Assembly (NCBI RefSeq): GCF_042219825.1
Contig: NZ_JBHJHQ010000008.1
Span: 1-64,000 of the forward strand
Direction of reading: 5' to 3'
Length of the DNA: 64,000 bases
Source of the DNA: JBHJHP01 sp042219825
GTDB taxonomy: Bacteria > Bacteroidota > Bacteroidia > Bacteroidales > UBA5342
Shown here: positions 50,233 through 58,646 of the stretch, piece by piece
Numbering within the stretch: the first letter of the stretch is position 1
How the letters are laid out: each line of letters begins with the position of its first letter
Made by a program: the position numbers and the translations under genes
Notes under the pieces: model-generated
What the model saw: the letters and a program-made list of their open reading frames with translations, nothing else
Told to the model about the DNA's origin: nothing
Database searches by the model: none

Positions 50233-50670
50233 ATGAAATCCAATATCCTATTTACGTTTGTTCTGATCACACTTCTGTTCTCCCTTAGCAGTCTGGGAAG
50301 CAACAGAAATAAAGCAGAAGCTAATGATACAGCTCCGGTCGAAGAACTGAAAGCAAATGCATTAACGCCAAAGGCGACATATATTCAGGGAGAGCTTGAA
50401 GTGATTACAATGGAAAGTGTTGAGACGCATTCTGTTCGTGTTTCTGCTTTTCCGAATCCCATCAAACAGAATATTACCTTACTTACTTTTGGGAAAAATA
50501 GTGAAGATCTCAGATTCCTCCTTAAAGGACAGGATAAGACATTGCTTGAGAAACAGATTAAAAACTCAAAGGAAAGTATAGAAATAAAAGATTACGAATT
50601 TGAAACATGCTATCTTTCAGTCTACAAATCAAATGAGCAAATCAAAAAATACAAGATTATAAAGCATTAA
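50233..50670 (+). CDS. small exported protein ending in a T9SS type A-like sorting domain
   Basis: A 145-residue protein with a signal peptide (ILFTFVLITLLFSLSSLG). After about 45 unremarkable residues (acidic and Ala/Glu-rich) the C-terminal 78 residues (VRVSAFPNPIKQNITLLTFG, LSVYKSNEQIKKYKIIKH) match the layout of a type IX secretion sorting domain: FPNP start, beta strands and a KIIK-type end. The sorting domain thus makes up most of the mature protein. Cargo function is unknown. It has no near operon partner. Confidence 0.6.
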   Translation: MKSNILFTFVLITLLFSLSSLGSNRNKAEANDTAPVEELKANALTPKATYIQGELEVITMESVETHSVRVSAFPNPIKQNITLLTFGKNSEDLRFLLKGQDKTLLEKQIKNSKESIEIKDYEFETCYLSVYKSNEQIKKYKIIKH

Positions 50671-50726
50671 AGTTTACCTTGTTGAATGGTTGGATTCAAC
50701 AGGTTTTGGGTGATTACAGTTACATT

Positions 50727-50757
50727 AAAAAAGCTGCCTTCCCGGGCAGCTTTTTTT
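50727..50757. terminator. bidirectional terminator before leuB
   Basis: AAAAAAGCTGCC pairs with GGGCAGCTTTTTTT around TTCC. It closes the + strand gene at 50670 and the minus-strand leu operon. Confidence 0.88.
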
Positions 50758-50772
50758 CATATTTTTCTTCGC

Positions 50773-51843
50773 TTAAGCTCTTTTTATAAAACCAACAAGC
50801 CAGTCACCCACTTCTGAAGTTTTTGCGGCCTTCGATTTATCATTAGCAATATCTTCCGTTACAACTTCGGCATCCATCGATGCATTAACAGCCTGCCTGA
50901 TCAACGCACCTTCATCCATAAGATTAAATGCATATTCAAACATCATAGCTGCCGAAAGAACAGTAGCAAGAGGGTTTGCAATGTTTTTACCTGCAGCCTG
51001 TGGATAAGATCCGTGAATTGGTTCAAACACACTGGTATGAATACCAATAGAAGCAGATGGCAACATACCAAGCGATCCCGTAATTACAGATGCTTCATCT
51101 GTCAGGATATCACCAAACATATTTTCAGTCACCATTACATCAAAATTTTTCGGCCACTGAATAATCTGCATTGCAGCATTATCAACAAACATAAACTCGG
51201 TTTTGACATCAGGATATTGTGGTGCAATCTCCTGTCCGACTTCCCTCCACAGACGAGAAGTTTCCAGCACATTTGCCTTATCAACAATTGTCAGCTTCTT
51301 ATTGCGTTTCATAGCATATTCATATCCCAGATGGATGATGCGTTCTATTTCTTCACGCGTGTAGGTATTCGTATCATATGCAGTATTCCGATCTTCTGAG
51401 CGCCCTTTCTCCCCAAAATAAATTCCGCCAGTCAGCTCCCTGATACACATAAAATCCGCATTTTCAACCAGATCCTTACGTAATGGTGACTTATGAATTA
51501 ATGACGGGAAAGTTACTACAGGGCGAAGGTTCGCATACAAACCGAGCTTTTTACGCATTAACAGCAGTCCCTGCTCCGGTCGTACAGTTGCCTTTGGATT
51601 ATTATCAAATTTCGGATCACCAATAGCGCCAAACAATACTGCATCTGAGTTCATACATAGCTCATGTGTGGTATCAGGATATGGCTCCCCAACTTTATCA
51701 ATTGCCGAAGCACCTGTAATACCAAATTCATACGTTAATTCATGACCAAATTTTGCACAAACGGCTTTTGTCACTTTCAATGCCTGATCAACAATCTCAG
51801 GACCTATCCCGTCACCGGGAAGAACTGCAATGTTTAATTTCAT
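50773..51843 (-). CDS. leuB: 3-isopropylmalate dehydrogenase
   Basis: A 356-residue NAD-dependent beta-decarboxylating dehydrogenase. LPGDGIGPEIVDQALKV is at the N-terminus, RELTGGIYFGEKGR at about residue 135, the NMFGDILTDEAS metal/NAD region at about 241, and EPIHGSYPQAAGKNIANPLATVL near the C-terminus. It converts 3-isopropylmalate to 2-oxoisocaproate. It is the last gene of the leu operon. Confidence 0.96.
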   Translation of the reverse strand: MKLNIAVLPGDGIGPEIVDQALKVTKAVCAKFGHELTYEFGITGASAIDKVGEPYPDTTHELCMNSDAVLFGAIGDPKFDNNPKATVRPEQGLLLMRKKLGLYANLRPVVTFPSLIHKSPLRKDLVENADFMCIRELTGGIYFGEKGRSEDRNTAYDTNTYTREEIERIIHLGYEYAMKRNKKLTIVDKANVLETSRLWREVGQEIAPQYPDVKTEFMFVDNAAMQIIQWPKNFDVMVTENMFGDILTDEASVITGSLGMLPSASIGIHTSVFEPIHGSYPQAAGKNIANPLATVLSAAMMFEYAFNLMDEGALIRQAVNASMDAEVVTEDIANDKSKAAKTSEVGDWLVGFIKRA

Positions 51844-51871
51844 TTTTAATATTCCTTTCTGATTTAATCTC

Positions 51872-53392
51872 TTAAAATGTTTCGATGAGGTTCAGCATTT
51901 TCATGGTTGCTTTAATAGCTGCCTCTGACTGGTCAACATCCAACCCACGGGTTTTAAACTCCCTGTTGTTATATGACCATAGAATAGTGGTTTCAACAAG
52001 TGCATCAGTTCTACCTCCGGGAGGAATAGATACCGAGTAATCCATTAATACGGGATGTTCCTTTTTAAGCCTTTTATAAATTTTCCACACTGTTTTCATA
52101 AAAGCATCATACTGACCATCTCCGGCACTGTTATCTTCGTAAGTTTTATCGTAAATCCTGATTTTTACATTGGCGATTGGCTTCAAACCATATGTCAGAG
52201 ACAGAGAATAATTCAGCACCTCAATATTACTTTCATGTTCACCACTTTCCAGAACGTCAGCAATAATATAAGGCAGATCCTCTTTTGTTACCCGTTCCTT
52301 TTTGTCTCCCAGTTCAATTATCCTCTGAGTCACCCTCTTCTGCGAATCCAGATCCAGATCAATCCCCAACTCCTGAAGATTTTTCTGAATACTTGCTTTA
52401 CCTGATGTCTTCCCAAGCGCGTAAGAACGTGTTCTGCCAAACCGTTCAGGTAAAAGATCGTTATAATAAAGATTATCCTTATTATCACCATCCGCATGAA
52501 TTCCGGCACATTGGGTGAACACAAATTCACCAATAAGCGGCTTATTGGCAGGTATCCGAATCCCGGAGAATGTCTCAACCATTTTACTCACCTTGGTGAT
52601 TCTGGACTCGTCCAGGTTGGTCTCTACTTTTAACTGATCATGTAATACCCCAATTAAACTCGATAACGAAACATTACCTGCCCGTTCTCCCATTCCGTTT
52701 ACGGTTCCATGCAAACCACTCACCCCGGCTTTTACAGCACTAAAAGCATTGGCTGCTGCCAGATCGTAATCGTTATGCCCATGAAAATCGAAATGTAAAT
52801 CAGGATAACGCTCAATCATGTTGCTGCAATACCCGTAGGTCTGATCCGGATTCAGAATTCCCAAAGTATCCGGCAACATGAACCTTTCAATGGGTTCATC
52901 TTTTAATCCAGCCACTAGCTGAAAAACGTACTCCGGTGAATTTACCATACCGTTTGACCAGTCTTCCAGATAAAGGTTAACCTGTATTCCCTGAGATACG
53001 GCATAAGCAATTGTATCCTTAATATCGGCAATATGCTGTTCAGGTGTTTTTCGCAATTGCTGGGTTACGTGCCGTAATGACCCCTTGGCAAGCAAATTCA
53101 GCACCTTACCACCGGCATCACGAATCCAGTCCACCGAAATTTTACCATCAATAAACCCCAAAACCTCTATTGAATTTAAAAACCCATGCTCTGAGGCCCA
53201 GCCGGTAATTCGTTTAACAGCGTTAAATTCCCCTTCTGAAACCTTTGCCGAAGCTACCTCCAGACGATCAACCCTGACCTCCTCAAGCAGTATCCTTGCA
53301 ATGGTTATTTTTTCATTTTGTGAAAACGATACGCCTGAGGTCTGTTCTCCATCCCTCAGGGTAGTATCCATAATTTCAACCTGCTGTTTCAT
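51872..53392 (-). CDS. 2-isopropylmalate synthase paralogue, possibly (R)-citramalate synthase
   Basis: A 506-residue member of the LeuA/CimA family. The HMGL-like barrel has IMDTTLRDGEQTSGVSF at the N-terminus and the metal motif DFHGHNDYDLAAANAF (about 205-220), with a C-terminal LeuA regulatory domain (about 380-506). It differs from the leuA at 55499 throughout and has TSG instead of PG after the DGEQ motif. In Bacteroidota leu operons this second copy is often annotated as alpha-isopropylmalate synthase-like; a citramalate synthase role (isoleucine from pyruvate) is an inference that would fit the shared LeuCD/LeuB enzymes. Confidence 0.8.
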   Translation of the reverse strand: MKQQVEIMDTTLRDGEQTSGVSFSQNEKITIARILLEEVRVDRLEVASAKVSEGEFNAVKRITGWASEHGFLNSIEVLGFIDGKISVDWIRDAGGKVLNLLAKGSLRHVTQQLRKTPEQHIADIKDTIAYAVSQGIQVNLYLEDWSNGMVNSPEYVFQLVAGLKDEPIERFMLPDTLGILNPDQTYGYCSNMIERYPDLHFDFHGHNDYDLAAANAFSAVKAGVSGLHGTVNGMGERAGNVSLSSLIGVLHDQLKVETNLDESRITKVSKMVETFSGIRIPANKPLIGEFVFTQCAGIHADGDNKDNLYYNDLLPERFGRTRSYALGKTSGKASIQKNLQELGIDLDLDSQKRVTQRIIELGDKKERVTKEDLPYIIADVLESGEHESNIEVLNYSLSLTYGLKPIANVKIRIYDKTYEDNSAGDGQYDAFMKTVWKIYKRLKKEHPVLMDYSVSIPPGGRTDALVETTILWSYNNREFKTRGLDVDQSEAAIKATMKMLNLIETF

Positions 53393-53423
53393 GTTTTATT
53401 TGTTTGCCCGATTAATATGAAGA

Positions 53424-54020
53424 TCAATAAAAACTTGATACTTCCCAGGTCTTTATTTTATCCATATTGCTGAGCAGATAGTCAATGTCATCATAACCGT
53501 TCAGCAAACAGTTCTTTTTATATCCGTTTATTTCAAAGGCTTCGCTTTCCCCGGTTGCATCAATGGTAATAGTCTGATCCGGAAGGTTAACAGTAAGAGA
53601 AGCTTTGGGATCCATATCTACAGCTTCAAAAATTTTACTTAAAAACCCTTCACTTACCTGAACAGGAAGAACTCCGTTATTTAATGCATTATTTTTAAAG
53701 ATATCTGCAAAGAAACTTGAAACCACAACTTTAAATCCGTATCCGGCAATTGCCCAGGCAGCATGTTCACGACTGGAACCACTACCAAAGTTTTTTCCAC
53801 CAACAAGAATCTGCCCTGAATAAGTAGGATCATTCAACACAAAATCCGGTTTTGGTTGGTCGTTGCTGTCATAGCGCCAATCCCTGAAAAGATTGTCACC
53901 AAATCCGTCGCGGGTTGTAGCTTTCAGAAAGCGGGCCGGTATAATCTGATCGGTGTCCACGTTTTCAATCGGCAAAGGCACACACGATGATTTTACAACA
54001 TTTATTTTTTCTATAGCCAT
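53424..54020 (-). CDS. leuD: 3-isopropylmalate dehydratase small subunit
   Basis: A 198-residue swivel subunit. Conserved pieces are VDTDQIIPARFLKATTRDGFGDNLF (about 21-45) and VGGKNFGSGSSREHAAWAI (about 72-90). With LeuC it isomerises 2-isopropylmalate to 3-isopropylmalate. It lies 51 bases after leuC in the operon. Confidence 0.96.
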   Translation of the reverse strand: MAIEKINVVKSSCVPLPIENVDTDQIIPARFLKATTRDGFGDNLFRDWRYDSNDQPKPDFVLNDPTYSGQILVGGKNFGSGSSREHAAWAIAGYGFKVVVSSFFADIFKNNALNNGVLPVQVSEGFLSKIFEAVDMDPKASLTVNLPDQTITIDATGESEAFEINGYKKNCLLNGYDDIDYLLSNMDKIKTWEVSSFY

Positions 54021-54071
54021 TTTAATAATTTTTTCTTGTGAAATAATCAGAGATAATGAATGCTTGTTTCA

Positions 54072-55472
54072 TTAATCCATTAATTCTCTCGGATCTGTAA
54101 TTACACCTGTAACTGCTGCTGCAGCTGCTGTAAGCACACTCGCCAGCATTGTGCGGGCACCTGGTCCCTGACGTCCCTCAAAGTTTCTGTTTGATGTAGA
54201 TACAGAATATTTTCCGGCAGGGATCTTATCATCGTTCATGGCAAGACAAGCCGAACAACCTGGTTGTCGCATTAAGAATCCTGCTTTTTCAATGATTTCG
54301 ATCAAACCTTCTTCCTGAGCCTGCTTTTCTACCTGACGACTACCAGGCACAATCCATGCAACTACGCCCGGTGCTTTTTTCTTACCGTCAACAAATGCAG
54401 CAAATGCACGAAGATCTTCAATACGACCATTTGTACATGATCCCACAAAGACATAATCAACCTTCTTACCTTTCATGTTTTCGCCGGGCTTATAGCCCAT
54501 ATAATCCAAAGATTTCAGGTAAGTTTTCTGTCCGGACTTATCAACTGTTTCAAGCGTGGGAATTGAACCTGAGATACCAACTCCCATTCCAGGATTAGTA
54601 CCATACGTGATCATTGGTTCAATATCTTCAGCTTTGAAATTATATTCTTTATCGAATACCGCATCATCATCAGATTTCAGCGTTTTCCAGTAAGCCAATG
54701 ATTTCTCCCACTCTTCACCTTTAGGACCAAATGGTCTGCCCTTCAAATACTCAAAAGTAGTTTCATCCGGCGCAATTAAACCGCCGCGTGCTCCCATCTC
54801 AATACTCATATTACATACAGTCATACGTGCCTCCATAGTCAGGCTGCGGAATGCGCTTCCGGCAAATTCAACAAAATAACCTGTAGCACCACCTGTTGAT
54901 ATCTGTGAAATAATATAGAGAATAATATCTTTCGACGTTACTCCCTTTGAGAGTTTACCTTCCACATTAATACGCATTCTTTTGGGTCTTGGCTGCAGAA
55001 TGCACTGACTTGCCAGAACCATTTCAACCTCGCTGGTTCCAATTCCAAATGCAATTGTTCCAAAGGCTCCGTGAGTAGAGGTATGACTGTCACCACATAC
55101 AATTGTCATACCGGGTAAAGTGTAACCATTTTCAGGTCCTACCACATGTACAATACCGTTACGATCATTTCCAAGACCATAAAGTGTAATTCCAAAATCA
55201 TTACAGTTTTTTGTGAGTGTTTCCACCTGATATCTTGAAATCGGATCCTTAATTGGTTTATCCTGATCCCAGGTTGGTACGTTATGGTCCGGCGTTGCAA
55301 TAGTTTTCTCCGGTCGTAAAACCTTCAGACCTCTCTCCCTTAAACCATTGAATGCCTGTGGGCTGGTAACTTCATGTGCAAAATGACGATCGATATACAA
55401 CTGAGTCGGTCCGTTTTCGACCTCTGTCACAACATGAGCATCCCAAATTTTATCAAAAAGTGTCTTTCCCAT
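54072..55472 (-). CDS. leuC: 3-isopropylmalate dehydratase large subunit
   Basis: A 466-residue aconitase-family subunit. The cluster cysteines are in FVGSCTNGRIEDLRA (about residue 347) and RQPGCSACLAMNDD (about 407-410). VCGDSHTSTHGAFGTIAFGIGTSEVEMVLA is at about 130-159. It carries the [4Fe-4S] cluster of the isomerase formed with LeuD. It starts 26 bases after leuA. Confidence 0.97.
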   Translation of the reverse strand: MGKTLFDKIWDAHVVTEVENGPTQLYIDRHFAHEVTSPQAFNGLRERGLKVLRPEKTIATPDHNVPTWDQDKPIKDPISRYQVETLTKNCNDFGITLYGLGNDRNGIVHVVGPENGYTLPGMTIVCGDSHTSTHGAFGTIAFGIGTSEVEMVLASQCILQPRPKRMRINVEGKLSKGVTSKDIILYIISQISTGGATGYFVEFAGSAFRSLTMEARMTVCNMSIEMGARGGLIAPDETTFEYLKGRPFGPKGEEWEKSLAYWKTLKSDDDAVFDKEYNFKAEDIEPMITYGTNPGMGVGISGSIPTLETVDKSGQKTYLKSLDYMGYKPGENMKGKKVDYVFVGSCTNGRIEDLRAFAAFVDGKKKAPGVVAWIVPGSRQVEKQAQEEGLIEIIEKAGFLMRQPGCSACLAMNDDKIPAGKYSVSTSNRNFEGRQGPGARTMLASVLTAAAAAVTGVITDPRELMD

Positions 55473-55498
55473 TTTTATATTAAATTATTTCTTCCTTA

Positions 55499-56992
55499 TT
55501 AATTAAATTTATTCAACGCATCGATATATGCTTCAACAGATGCTGTAACAATATCAGTATTAGCACCGAAACCATAATAAATTTTGTTGTTATATTTCAG
55601 CTGCATATGAACCTTTCCAATATCATCACTTCCTCTTGTTATTGCCTGAATCAGGAACTCTTCGAGAAGCGCATTTTTCTTAACGATCTCTTTTACAGCT
55701 TTTATTGCAGCATCAACCGGACCATTGCCAGGTTCAGTAGATGAATATATTTTACCTTCAATATTCAGCCTAACCGTAGCCATTGGAATTGTGGTTTTAC
55801 CACTTACCACCTGCAGAAAATCAAGCTTAATATTTTTCTGCCCCTGAGCTTTCTCACCCATCAGAATAGACAGATCCTCATCTGTAATATTTTTCTTTTT
55901 ATCTGCCAGATTCAAAAACTCCTGATATACTTTATCCAGTTCCTCCTGTACCATGGTATAACCAAGTACTTCAAGTCTGTGCTTTAATGCCGCACGTCCT
56001 GAACGCGCTGTAAGAACTATAGAAGATTCGTTGATCCCAACTTCAACCGGATCAATAATTTCATAATTCTCACGATGTTTCAAAACACCATCCTGATGAA
56101 TTCCTGAAGAGTGCGCAAAAGCATTCCGCCCTACAATAGCCTTATTCGGCTGAACCGGCATATTCATTAAAGAGGAAACCATACGGCTGGTCTGGAATAT
56201 TTTCTTGGTATCTATTTCAGTTTTTAAACCAAGATCGTGACTTTTCAACGTCATAACGACTTCCTCAAGAGAAGTATTACCAGCACGCTCTCCGATTCCG
56301 TTAATAGTTACCTCCACCTGACGTGCACCATTCATCACACCACTGACTGTGTTAGCTGTTGCCATACCTAAATCGTTGTGGCAATGTGTTGAAATTATTG
56401 CTTGTTCAATATTTGACACATTATCAAACAAAAACTTAATCTTCTCACCAAACTGAACGGGCAGACAATATCCGGTAGTATCTGGAATATTAACCACTGT
56501 AGCACCGGCAGCAATTACAGCTTCAACTACCTTTGCAAGATAAACATTGTCTGAACGACCTGCATCCTCTGCATAAAACTCAACATCTTCGACAAATTTC
56601 TTAGCATACTTTACCGCTTCAACAGCACGTTCTAAAATTTCATCTTCGTTAGAATTAAGTTTATACTTAATATGATAAGGTGACGTTCCGATTCCCGTAT
56701 GAATCCTTCCCTTTTTAGCATATTTAAGTGCATCGGCAGCAACCTCTATATCCTTCTTTACTGCACGGGTTAAAGCACAAATTGTAGGATTTTTTACGGC
56801 TTTGGAAATCTCCACAACAGATTGAAAATCGCCAGGACTGGAAACCGGAAATCCCGCTTCAATAACATCGACTCCAAGTTCTTCAAGTGCTTTGGCCACT
56901 TGAATTTTCTCAATCGTGTTCAACTGACAACCAGGAACCTGTTCACCGTCTCTCAACGTTGTGTCAAAAATATAAACTCTGTTATTATCCAT
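55499..56992 (-). CDS. leuA: 2-isopropylmalate synthase
   Basis: A 497-residue first enzyme of leucine synthesis. The barrel has IFDTTLRDGEQVPGCQLNT at the N-terminus and the metal motif STHCHNDLGMATANTVSGV (about 203-221), with GRNAFAHSSGIHQDGVLK in the linker. A C-terminal allosteric LeuA dimer domain (about 370-497) would sense leucine. It condenses 2-oxoisovalerate and acetyl-CoA. It is the first structural gene of the operon and is preceded by a leader with a complete attenuator (57209-57332). Confidence 0.96.
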   Translation of the reverse strand: MDNNRVYIFDTTLRDGEQVPGCQLNTIEKIQVAKALEELGVDVIEAGFPVSSPGDFQSVVEISKAVKNPTICALTRAVKKDIEVAADALKYAKKGRIHTGIGTSPYHIKYKLNSNEDEILERAVEAVKYAKKFVEDVEFYAEDAGRSDNVYLAKVVEAVIAAGATVVNIPDTTGYCLPVQFGEKIKFLFDNVSNIEQAIISTHCHNDLGMATANTVSGVMNGARQVEVTINGIGERAGNTSLEEVVMTLKSHDLGLKTEIDTKKIFQTSRMVSSLMNMPVQPNKAIVGRNAFAHSSGIHQDGVLKHRENYEIIDPVEVGINESSIVLTARSGRAALKHRLEVLGYTMVQEELDKVYQEFLNLADKKKNITDEDLSILMGEKAQGQKNIKLDFLQVVSGKTTIPMATVRLNIEGKIYSSTEPGNGPVDAAIKAVKEIVKKNALLEEFLIQAITRGSDDIGKVHMQLKYNNKIYYGFGANTDIVTASVEAYIDALNKFN

Positions 56993-57208
56993 GATTTGTT
57001 ATTTGTTTCTTAATTTGAAAATTGTTAATAATTCACTTTTGAAATAACTTATTCCACACCCCACAAGGGGAGTCGTAAATTATTACCGAACTCACCAAAC
57101 CGGAATATCTGCTTAATGAATATTAATTCTGTTTTTAACTGTTTTGTCCTCATCATAATATCAATAGGGTCAAGACCTCCCATTTAATACAAACCTCTTA
57201 AACAATCG

Positions 57209-57234
57209 AAAAGGCCATCCTGTTGAGAATGGCC
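57209..57234 (-). terminator. attenuator terminator of the leu operon
   Basis: On the minus strand, GGCCAT pairs with ATGGCC around a 10-base loop and is followed by TTTT. The 5' part of this stem-loop overlaps CCATTCTCAAC (57232-57222), which can instead pair with GTTGAGAATGG (57271-57261) at the leader peptide stop codon, an antiterminator of 11 perfect pairs. Confidence 0.75.
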
Positions 57235-57266
57235 CTATATTATACAACATACATTATCCACCATTC

Positions 57267-57332
57267 TCAACTCTTAAATCCAAGAATTAGAATATCAAGT
57301 AGAAGGCTGATAATGGTTATTGTTTGTTTCAT
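57267..57332 (-). CDS. leu operon leader peptide
   Basis: A 21-codon ORF starting ATG 57332 (MKQTITIISLLLDILILG, then FKS and TGA). It holds five Leu codons (CTT, CTA, CTT, CTA, CTT) and five Ile codons, a composition typical of attenuation peptides for branched-chain amino acids. It begins 25 bases after the promoter -7 element, and its stop codon lies within the 5' arm of the antiterminator. Slow translation when Leu (or Ile) is scarce would leave the antiterminator free to form or not, depending on the ribosome position. Very short, so the call rests on context. Confidence 0.75.
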   Translation of the reverse strand: MKQTITIISLLLDILILGFKS

Positions 57333-57356
57333 TGTTTACATTTAAATTTTGCGTTG

Positions 57357-57387
57357 CAAATATACGGATTGTAATAAAAAGACCAAA
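57357..57387 (-). promoter_or_regulatory. leu operon promoter
   Basis: On the minus strand, TTTG (57387-57384) and TATATTTG (57364-57357) are separated by exactly 19 bases, a textbook Bacteroidota promoter. It drives the leader peptide and then leuA. The rest of 57388-57614, towards the divergent BASS gene, shows nothing I recognise. Confidence 0.75.
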
Positions 57388-57644
57388 TATTTTTAATAAT
57401 TTATATCAATAAATATTGTTTTGATTATAAATTATAACATTAACACGCTTCAATTGTTTAAAGATTACTGCTTTGCAATAAAAAAATGTAATCAACCTGT
57501 TTACTAACAAACCCTACTACAAGAGCCATTATGGCACTGAGCAATGTAAATGATAAAACGGTATATTTAAACCGATATCCAAATATTTTTATATCTTGAT
57601 ATTTTTTATGATTTTTGTTTTCTGACTTTCACAATTTTCAAAGG

Positions 57645-58646
57645 ATGGAAGAATCACTTAGGCAACTGGATAGTGTAGTTTTAAACTTTAATGCCAAATC
57701 CGTTGATATCATGAATATTGCGTTGGCATTAATCATGTTTGGCGTTGCACTGGGAATTAAGTTTAAGGATTTTAAAGAATTATTTTATACTCCCAAACAG
57801 GTTATTACCGGTGTAATTGCACAGTTCATAGCACTTCCGGCATTTACATTTGTGCTGGTTGTAATTCTAAAACCAACCCCTACAGTTGCGCTTGGCATGA
57901 TCCTCGTTGCAGCATGTCCGGGAGGAAATATTTCAAATTTCATTTCAGCTTTGGCCAAGGGAAATACTGCTTTATCGGTAACACTTACAGCCATCGCGAC
58001 ATTGGCCGCCATATTTATGACCCCGTTAAATTTCTCGTTTTGGGGAAGTATGTATATTGATTATTACAGCAAAATAGCTGCAGAGGGACTTCTGAGACCG
58101 ATTGAGATTGACATTTTCCAGATATTTAAAACAGTCTTTATACTATTGGGAATTCCCCTTATACTAGGGCTCATTTTTGCACATTATCTTCCCAAAATGA
58201 CCCAAAAGATTAAATCACCACTCCGTATTATCAGTATTATCATTTTCCTGGGATTCGTTGCCGGCGCCTTATTTGCAAATTTCGATCATTTTCAGAATTA
58301 CATTCACCTTATATTCCTTATTGTCCTTATCCATAACGGACTGGCGCTACTAACAGGATTCAGCATTGCTACAATTGCAAAAGTTAACCGACCAAGCAGG
58401 CGTGCCATAACTATAGAAACAGGCATTCAGAATTCAGGATTAGCACTGGCCCTGATTTTCAACCCAAAGATCTTCCCTCCGGAACTTCAACTGGGAGGTA
58501 TGGCAATGATTGCTGCCTGGTGGGGAATCTGGCACATTATTTCAGGATTAACTATCGCTTTCTTTTTATCCAGAAAAGATATACGGAATGAACCGTCACA
58601 ATGGACTCCGTCCTTTCTGTATGTATTCAAATCCAAAAGGAAATGA
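57645..58646 (+). CDS. bile acid:sodium symporter (BASS) family transporter
   Basis: A 333-residue protein counted from ATG 57645 (MEESLRQLDSVVLNF); an in-frame TTG at 57615 is less likely. It has 9-10 predicted membrane helices with the family motif LVAACPGGNISNFISALAKGN (about 93-113) and the pseudo-repeat ETGIQNSGLALAL (about 262). BASS proteins take up bile acids, pyruvate, pantothenate or other organic anions with sodium; the substrate is not evident. Its stop overlaps the next ATG (ATGA), so it is coupled to an acyltransferase gene. Confidence 0.88.
   Translation: MEESLRQLDSVVLNFNAKSVDIMNIALALIMFGVALGIKFKDFKELFYTPKQVITGVIAQFIALPAFTFVLVVILKPTPTVALGMILVAACPGGNISNFISALAKGNTALSVTLTAIATLAAIFMTPLNFSFWGSMYIDYYSKIAAEGLLRPIEIDIFQIFKTVFILLGIPLILGLIFAHYLPKMTQKIKSPLRIISIIIFLGFVAGALFANFDHFQNYIHLIFLIVLIHNGLALLTGFSIATIAKVNRPSRRAITIETGIQNSGLALALIFNPKIFPPELQLGGMAMIAAWWGIWHIISGLTIAFFLSRKDIRNEPSQWTPSFLYVFKSKRK

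Noticed and set aside
57049..57183. 44-aa minus-strand ORF between the attenuator and leuA
   Set aside because: It has no convincing start region, covers a CCCC-TTGT-GGGG hairpin and has no recognisable protein pattern; likely chance.
58601..58642. Upstream start for the acyltransferase
   Set aside because: It would extend 42 bases into the BASS gene; the ATG at 58643 overlaps the stop as ATGA, the normal coupling arrangement.
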